The notes below the pieces were generated by a model. That model was not told the origin of the DNA. It saw nothing but the letters and a program-made list of their open reading frames with translations, and searched no databases. DNA of 64,000 nt from JACMLD01 sp044223995 (GTDB lineage: Bacteria > Bacteroidota > Bacteroidia > Chitinophagales > Chitinophagaceae), in assembly GCA_044223995.1 (NCBI GenBank), contig JBGALE010000003.1, positions 248,001 to 312,000 of the forward strand. Reading direction: 5' to 3'. This document shows, piece after piece, positions 59,982 to 64,000 of this stretch (its first letter is position 1; every line of letters starts with the position of its first letter). The position numbers were made by a program, and so were the translations under genes.

Positions 59982-60470
59982 TTACAAATATTTTTTACTG
60001 CTTTCTTTCAGTTTTGTTTTAATCCTGTTCATTTTCACAGCCGTATTGTTGGCGGTGATACCCATAATGTCCCCGATTTCCTGGTAATCATAATCCTCCA
60101 GGTACAGCATTACAATGGCCTTGTCAATATCCGACAGTTCTGCAATAGCTTTATACATGGCTCTCATGCTGGCATCGTCATTTACAGGGTGGTCCGGCAA
60201 TGCATCCGCAGGGCTTTCGAGAGCGCTGGTTTCGATCGTCCGCTTTTCTTTACGGTAAAAGGTAATGGCAGTATTCAGCGCTACCCGGTACAGCCAGGTG
60301 GAGAATTTTGAATTGCCCTTAAAATTTTTAACACCTTTCCAGGCGTTCAGCAATATTTCCTGGAAAAGATCTTCGCGCCCTTCAGCAGTGTGCATATACA
60401 AATTGCACACCTTATGAATGATGTTTTGGTTGCTGCTGATGGCTGTTATAAACTCCTGCTCAGAATACAT
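59982..60470 (-). CDS. ECF-type sigma-70 factor
   Basis: The 162-residue sigma factor has region 2 (EGREDLFQEILLNAWKGVKNFKGNSKFSTWLYRVALN, about 30-68) and region 4 (DIDKAIVMLYLEDYDYQEIGDIMGITANNTAVKMNRIKTKL, about 112-155). It lacks region 3, as ECF factors do. It leads a three-gene operon with a membrane protein and a secreted protein. Stimulus and target promoters are unknown. The FecI-type FecR anti-sigma is not next to it. Confidence 0.93.
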   Translation of the reverse strand: MYSEQEFITAISSNQNIIHKVCNLYMHTAEGREDLFQEILLNAWKGVKNFKGNSKFSTWLYRVALNTAITFYRKEKRTIETSALESPADALPDHPVNDDASMRAMYKAIAELSDIDKAIVMLYLEDYDYQEIGDIMGITANNTAVKMNRIKTKLKESSKKYL

Positions 60471-60535
60471 GAATTGGAAAGACGCTTTAGTGATTAGTAG
60501 CGGGAATGTTTGAAATATTACACTGCTAAAATAAA

Positions 60536-60564
60536 TAACCCCGGTGTAGAAACACCGGGGTATA
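60536..60564 (-). terminator. Rho-independent terminator after hsp20
   Basis: CCCCGGTGT pairs with ACACCGGGG around a four-base loop. On the minus strand it lies about 65 bases after the Hsp20 stop and is followed by TTATTTATTTT. Confidence 0.75.
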
Positions 60565-60625
60565 AACCAAAACCAACTGCTTATGAAAAATCTTTCTTTT
60601 CCGGGCGAACCCGATATTCATCCAG

Positions 60626-61057
60626 TTACTGGATGGTAATTTGTTTGGCGGCTTCTTTTACTTCGGCTTTTTTGGGAAGCCAGAGTTTCAGCAAACCATT
60701 CTCGTACTTAGCCTGGATGCCACTGGCATCTACCTTGTCGTCAATACTAAAGCTGCGTTTGAAACTTTGGAAACTGAACTCCCTGCGAAGTGATTTCACA
60801 CCCTCTACTTTAGTTTCTTCTTTCTTTTCGTAACCGATGGTCAGGAGGCCATTCTCCACATTTACTTTAAAATCTTCCTTATTCCTTCCCGGTACGTTGA
60901 ACTCAAGATGATAAGCATCATTTGTCTCATTAATATTTACCGGGGGAAAATTCAAACCTGCCTTGTCAAGGATGGCAGGAAACTCGGTAAAGAAATCATC
61001 AAAGATGTTTCCGAAAGTCCTTTGCAATGGCTTGTAGCCGGCATTTACAAGTGTCAT
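60626..61057 (-). CDS. Hsp20/alpha-crystallin small heat-shock protein
   Basis: The 143-residue chaperone has the alpha-crystallin domain: PPVNINETNDAYHLEFNVPG, KEDFKVNVENGLLTIGYEKK, then the conserved YENGLLKLWLPKK. It ends in VKEAAKQITIQ, where an I-x-I-type motif would normally anchor oligomers. It binds unfolded proteins in an ATP-independent way. I use the ATG at 61057; the frame from 61063 would start at TTG. It is monocistronic with a terminator at 60536-60564. Confidence 0.94.
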   Translation of the reverse strand: MTLVNAGYKPLQRTFGNIFDDFFTEFPAILDKAGLNFPPVNINETNDAYHLEFNVPGRNKEDFKVNVENGLLTIGYEKKEETKVEGVKSLRREFSFQSFKRSFSIDDKVDASGIQAKYENGLLKLWLPKKAEVKEAAKQITIQ

Positions 61058-61260
61058 GATCAATTATTTTTTTAGTTTTTAAAATTTTGAAGTACGGTAT
61101 CCTATTTTCAAATGGCATACCATCGCCTTTTTTATGCCCGATTCCTGCCGGAACGGTCGTAAAGAGCGTAATAAAGCAGACAAAAAAGCAGTCGGAAACT
61201 TCAAAGCCGCCAAAAATTCAGTTTTTCCCTATATCAAAAACATCCAATAAACTTTTTCGG

Positions 61261-61268
61261 TAGCTTTG
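61261..61268 (+). promoter_or_regulatory. -7 element (TAGCTTTG) for the bacilliredoxin gene
   Basis: TAGCTTTG matches TAnnTTTG and lies 29 bases before the ATG at 61298, which supports that start rather than 61271. Confidence 0.5.
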
Positions 61269-61297
61269 CGTTGCTTAAAAAAACAAATCAAAATATT

Positions 61298-61711
61298 ATG
61301 TATCCAGAAGAAATTGTAATACCCATGAAAGAGGAACTGACCGAAAATGGGTTTGAGGAATTGTTGACTTCCGAAGCAGTTGATAAGCAACTGGCACAGG
61401 AAGGAACGACGCTTGTAATGATCAATTCTGTTTGCGGATGTTCTGCCGGTTCTGCAAGGCCTGGTGTGATCATGGCTGTGCACAATGCAGGTAAGAAGCC
61501 AGATCACCTTACTACCAGCTTCGCTGGTTTTGATGTGGATGCCGTAAAAAAATTGCGCGAACATTTAATGCCTTACCCGCCTTCTTCACCTGCTATTGCA
61601 CTTTTCAAAGATGGCCAGCTTGTTCATTTTATCGAGCGTCACCAGATTGAAGGAAGACCGGCTCAAATGATAGCCCACAACCTCATCGCTGCTTTTAACC
61701 AGTATTGCTGA
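61298..61711 (+). CDS. BrxA/BrxB family bacilliredoxin
   Basis: The 137-residue protein has the CGC active site in SVCGCSAGSARPG, followed by VIMAVHNAGKKPDHLTTSF. The thioredoxin-like fold continues with SPAIALFKDGQLVHFIERHQIEG. This family removes bacillithiol from proteins in Firmicutes. Its role in Bacteroidota, some of which make bacillithiol, is likely similar. I use the start at 61298 after the TAGCTTTG element. A terminator follows at 61738-61768. Confidence 0.93.
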   Translation: MYPEEIVIPMKEELTENGFEELLTSEAVDKQLAQEGTTLVMINSVCGCSAGSARPGVIMAVHNAGKKPDHLTTSFAGFDVDAVKKLREHLMPYPPSSPAIALFKDGQLVHFIERHQIEGRPAQMIAHNLIAAFNQYC

Positions 61712-61737
61712 TAATACGGGAAATTACAGATATCATT

Positions 61738-61768
61738 AAACCCTTCCCGCCCGGAGGGGTTTATTTTT
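61738..61768 (+). terminator. Rho-independent terminator after the bacilliredoxin gene
   Basis: AAACCCTTCC pairs with GGAGGGGTTT around a CGCCC loop, with one wobble, and is followed by ATTTTT. Confidence 0.8.
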
Positions 61769-61897
61769 GCAGGTAAAGAAAGGGCCGGTTCGCAAATACC
61801 GAATACGTGCGGCTAATATTTTCATTTAAAAAATTTTAGCCTATCATTGCACATTCAATGTCAGCCCAACATCTTCAATAGACAATAATCTAATTCG

Positions 61898-63061
61898 ATG
61901 TATCCAAATTTGTATTATTTCCTCAGGGATTTGCTTGGCGTAGAGTGGAAGGGGTTGCGCTTCGTTAATATGTTTGGCTTTTTTGTGGCCCTGGCATTTA
62001 TTGCAGCAGCGATTGTTTTATCGTATGAATTAAAACGAAAAGGAAAAGAAGGGCTGTTGCAATACCAGGAAGAGAAAATAACTGTCGGCGAGCCTGCTTC
62101 CATCATCGAGTTACTGATAAATTTTCTGCTCGGTTTTGTACTCGGCTACAAAATCGTTGGCGCCTTTCTGAGTAATACCAGCAGTAATATCCAGGACTTT
62201 ATTTTTTCACTGCAGGGAAACTGGCTGACAGGGATCGTGCTGGGCCTTGGCTTTGCCGGTATGAAGTGGTGGGAAAAACACAAACAGAAATTAGCGCAGC
62301 CGGAAGAACGAATCATTCGTATATGGCCGCACGACAGGGTAGGAGATATTGTGATTTTCGGAGCCATTTTTGGTTTTGTAGGCGCCAAAATATTTGACAA
62401 CCTTGAGAACTGGGACAGGTTTGTAAAAGATCCAATCGGCAACCTGGTATCGCCCAGCGGGCTTACTTTTTACGGTGGATTAATATGTGCGGCCTTGGCC
62501 ATTTGGTGGTACGCACGTAAGCATAAGATAGGATTTTGGCAACTGAATGATGCAGCCGCTCCAGCCCTGATGCTGGCATATTCTGTTGGTCGCATCGGGT
62601 GCCAGGTAGCTGGCGATGGCGACTGGGGTATTGTGAACCTGAAGCCAAAGCCATTCAGTTGGATGCCCGATTGGTTATGGGCTTATCAGTACCCGCACAA
62701 TGTCAATAAAGAAGGTATATTAATGTCAAACTGCACAGGAAGCTGGGGAGAATATTGCTTTATGCTTCGGGATCCTGTTTTTCCCACACCATTATACGAA
62801 ATCATTGTTTGCCTCCTTCTCTTCCTGCTGATATGGATGGTTCGAAAAAAATTCCGCATAGCGGGGACCTTATTCGGGTTCTACCTTTTATTAAATGGAC
62901 TGGAGCGTTTCTTTATTGAGAAAATCAGGGTGAATACAAAATACGAGAGCCTTCCCTTTCAACCTACGCAGGCTGAAATTATATCCTCTTTACTTATTCT
63001 AACAGGCATTGCATTAATGATCTTCCTCCCCAGGATGGCTAAAAAAAATGTTACGGCATAA
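61898..63061 (+). CDS. lgt: Prolipoprotein diacylglyceryl transferase
   Basis: The 387-residue membrane enzyme attaches diacylglycerol to the Cys of lipoprotein precursors. It has several helices, the GLTFYGGLICAALAIWWY helix, and the Lgt signature SVGRIGCQVAGDGDWG, in which Arg is kept and the usual Asn is Cys. It is longer than E. coli Lgt (291), because of a charged loop after helix 1 (residues 46-68) and a larger periplasmic insert (about 245-290) with two cysteines (NCTGSW, GEYCFML). Many predicted lipoproteins in this window would be its substrates. Confidence 0.93.
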   Translation: MYPNLYYFLRDLLGVEWKGLRFVNMFGFFVALAFIAAAIVLSYELKRKGKEGLLQYQEEKITVGEPASIIELLINFLLGFVLGYKIVGAFLSNTSSNIQDFIFSLQGNWLTGIVLGLGFAGMKWWEKHKQKLAQPEERIIRIWPHDRVGDIVIFGAIFGFVGAKIFDNLENWDRFVKDPIGNLVSPSGLTFYGGLICAALAIWWYARKHKIGFWQLNDAAAPALMLAYSVGRIGCQVAGDGDWGIVNLKPKPFSWMPDWLWAYQYPHNVNKEGILMSNCTGSWGEYCFMLRDPVFPTPLYEIIVCLLLFLLIWMVRKKFRIAGTLFGFYLLLNGLERFFIEKIRVNTKYESLPFQPTQAEIISSLLILTGIALMIFLPRMAKKNVTA

Positions 63062-63401
63062 TACGGATGAAATGTATGTTCGATTGAACGGATCATCCTT
63101 TCTTTCCGGTCGGATGGCCTGTCTGTGATCCATTTCTTCCTTCTTTCTTATAAAATGAATACTGCCGGATGTTTAAACCGGGCCGTTCAAACCATTCATT
63201 TCGTTTAACAGCCTTCTGTACCAAAACCACCGGGTTTTGTAACCTTCAAAAACCATCGGGCGTCACACGTTGGTCATTAAAAACGCCAACTATCAGTAAA
63301 ATCAGCCATCCAGCACAAAACAATGTTCTTTGCATAACATAGTACTTACTTTTGGATTGTAATTACAAAAACAAAGTACCAAACAATATAAAAATAAAAA
63401 T
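63062..63401. other. Intergenic region before the last receptor gene
   Basis: The 340 bases contain no credible ORF. A weak CAAAACC/GGTTTTG hairpin lies near 63222-63239 without a T-run. The last 55 bases include the promoter element at 63347-63354. Nothing else is recognised. Confidence 0.4.
63347..63354 (+). promoter_or_regulatory. -7 element (TACTTTTG) for the last receptor gene
   Basis: TACTTTTG matches TAnnTTTG and lies 48 bases before the ATG at 63402. A TTTG at 63329-63332 is closer than the usual -33 distance, so only the -7 is assigned. Confidence 0.5.
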
Positions 63402-64000
63402 ATGAAGAAAATGAGGACCCTGCTGACTGTTTTAGCCTTATCCACCTTATCCTTGGTCAGCCAGGCACAAACCAAAATTGGCAAAATAACCGGTCACGTA
63501 ATTGACGGCAGCCAGAAAGTAATTGAATCCGCCACCATTACCTTATTGAAAGCAAAAGACAGTTCCGTAGCAAAAATGGGAGCAGCCACAAAAGATGGCA
63601 ATTTTGAAATTGAAGGGGTAGAGGAAGGAAAATACATGGTATCTGTAAGTGCCGTTGGACACCAGAAAGCCTTTTCTGAAACATTTGACATTACCGCCGC
63701 CCAACCGGCAGTGACTTTGAAAACAATCGAACTCGTACCACTCTCCAAAGAATTGACCGGAGTAACCATTACAGGCAGAAAGCCTTTAATTGAGCAAAGA
63801 ATCGACCGCACTATTGTTAACGTGGAGGCAGCTGTTTCAAACGTAGGCGCTACCGCATTGGAAGTATTGGAAAAATCACCTGGTATCACAGTTGATAAAG
63901 ATGGTACCATCAGCCTGAAGGGAAAACAAAATGTACAGATATTCATTGATGGCAAGCCTTCTTACCTGAGCGGTGCTGAACTGGTGAACCTGCTGACTAA
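63402..64000 (+). CDS. Outer-membrane receptor, N-terminal part only (truncated by window end)
   Basis: The visible 199 residues have a signal peptide (MKKMRTLLTVLALSTLSLVSQAQ), a carboxypeptidase-like regulatory domain (ITGHVIDGSQKVIESATITLL, about 27-110) and the start of a plug (EVLEKSPGITVDKDGTISLKG, FIDGKPSYLSGAEL). This is the layout of the outer-membrane beta-barrel or TonB-dependent receptor family, like the one at 37557-40163. The barrel lies beyond the window. No stop is seen. Confidence 0.88.
   Translation, partial: MKKMRTLLTVLALSTLSLVSQAQTKIGKITGHVIDGSQKVIESATITLLKAKDSSVAKMGAATKDGNFEIEGVEEGKYMVSVSAVGHQKAFSETFDITAAQPAVTLKTIELVPLSKELTGVTITGRKPLIEQRIDRTIVNVEAAVSNVGATALEVLEKSPGITVDKDGTISLKGKQNVQIFIDGKPSYLSGAELVNLLT

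Overview
The window looks like an ordinary stretch of chromosome from a Bacteroidota bacterium, most likely family Chitinophagaceae. The evidence is indirect: a secreted protease ending in a type IX secretion (T9SS) sorting domain, several TonB-dependent receptors with an N-terminal carboxypeptidase-like domain, a LytS/LytTR pair, an ECF sigma operon, DUF1599 and BT_3928-type genes beside folP, and repeated TAnnTTTG promoter elements with A/T-rich leaders instead of Shine-Dalgarno sites. I see no rRNA, tRNA, CRISPR array, transposase, integrase or phage gene.

Layout. 0-12 kb: two VOC proteins' worth of small metabolism, a CoA-transferase, a ThuA-like secreted protein, an unknown AT-rich membrane gene, a PLDc_N/TPR gene, a 27-codon mini-ORF with its own terminator, then a forward run of two sugar mutarotases and two histidine-degradation genes (hutI, hutG), facing a patatin/outer-membrane-barrel fusion. 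12-24 kb: a repeat-filled spacer, a small lipoprotein, a VOC protein, BON/SH3 proteins, an ABC-F ATPase, a DUF3347-type lipoprotein, a TonB-dependent receptor, membrane and outer-membrane hypotheticals and an acyltransferase. 24-35 kb: folP divergent from DUF1599, BT_3928-type and OppB genes, a TIM-barrel epimerase, an MBOAT/SGNH O-acetylation pair, an orphan GldM-like lipoprotein, a cupin, a DUF6340 lipoprotein and an aldo/keto reductase.

35-46 kb: an M28 peptidase, a large outer-membrane receptor, a LolA-like protein, a PepSY-like protein, the LytTR regulator with its kinase, and a tandem pair of secreted paralogs. 45.8-55.8 kb: the translation cluster thrS-infC and rpmI-rplT, split by about 6.8 kb that holds an ABC permease, a T9SS-exported subtilase and a HEIGH metalloprotease. 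56-64 kb: a fold-type III decarboxylase (speA-like), an NTF2-like protein, an ECF sigma operon with a membrane protein and a secreted protein, Hsp20, a bacilliredoxin, lgt and the start of another TonB-linked receptor that runs off the window.

How it fits together: housekeeping genes (thrS, infC, rpmI, rplT, folP, lgt) are mixed with cell-envelope and secretion functions, as expected for a free-living or soil/freshwater Bacteroidota. I did not find a clear-cut new multi-gene system. The most unusual items are the orphan GldM-like lipoprotein, the split ribosomal-protein operon, the mini-ORF at 5659-5742, a strand-asymmetric long hairpin at 37330-37439, and a subtilase whose catalytic Asp position seems to hold Glu.
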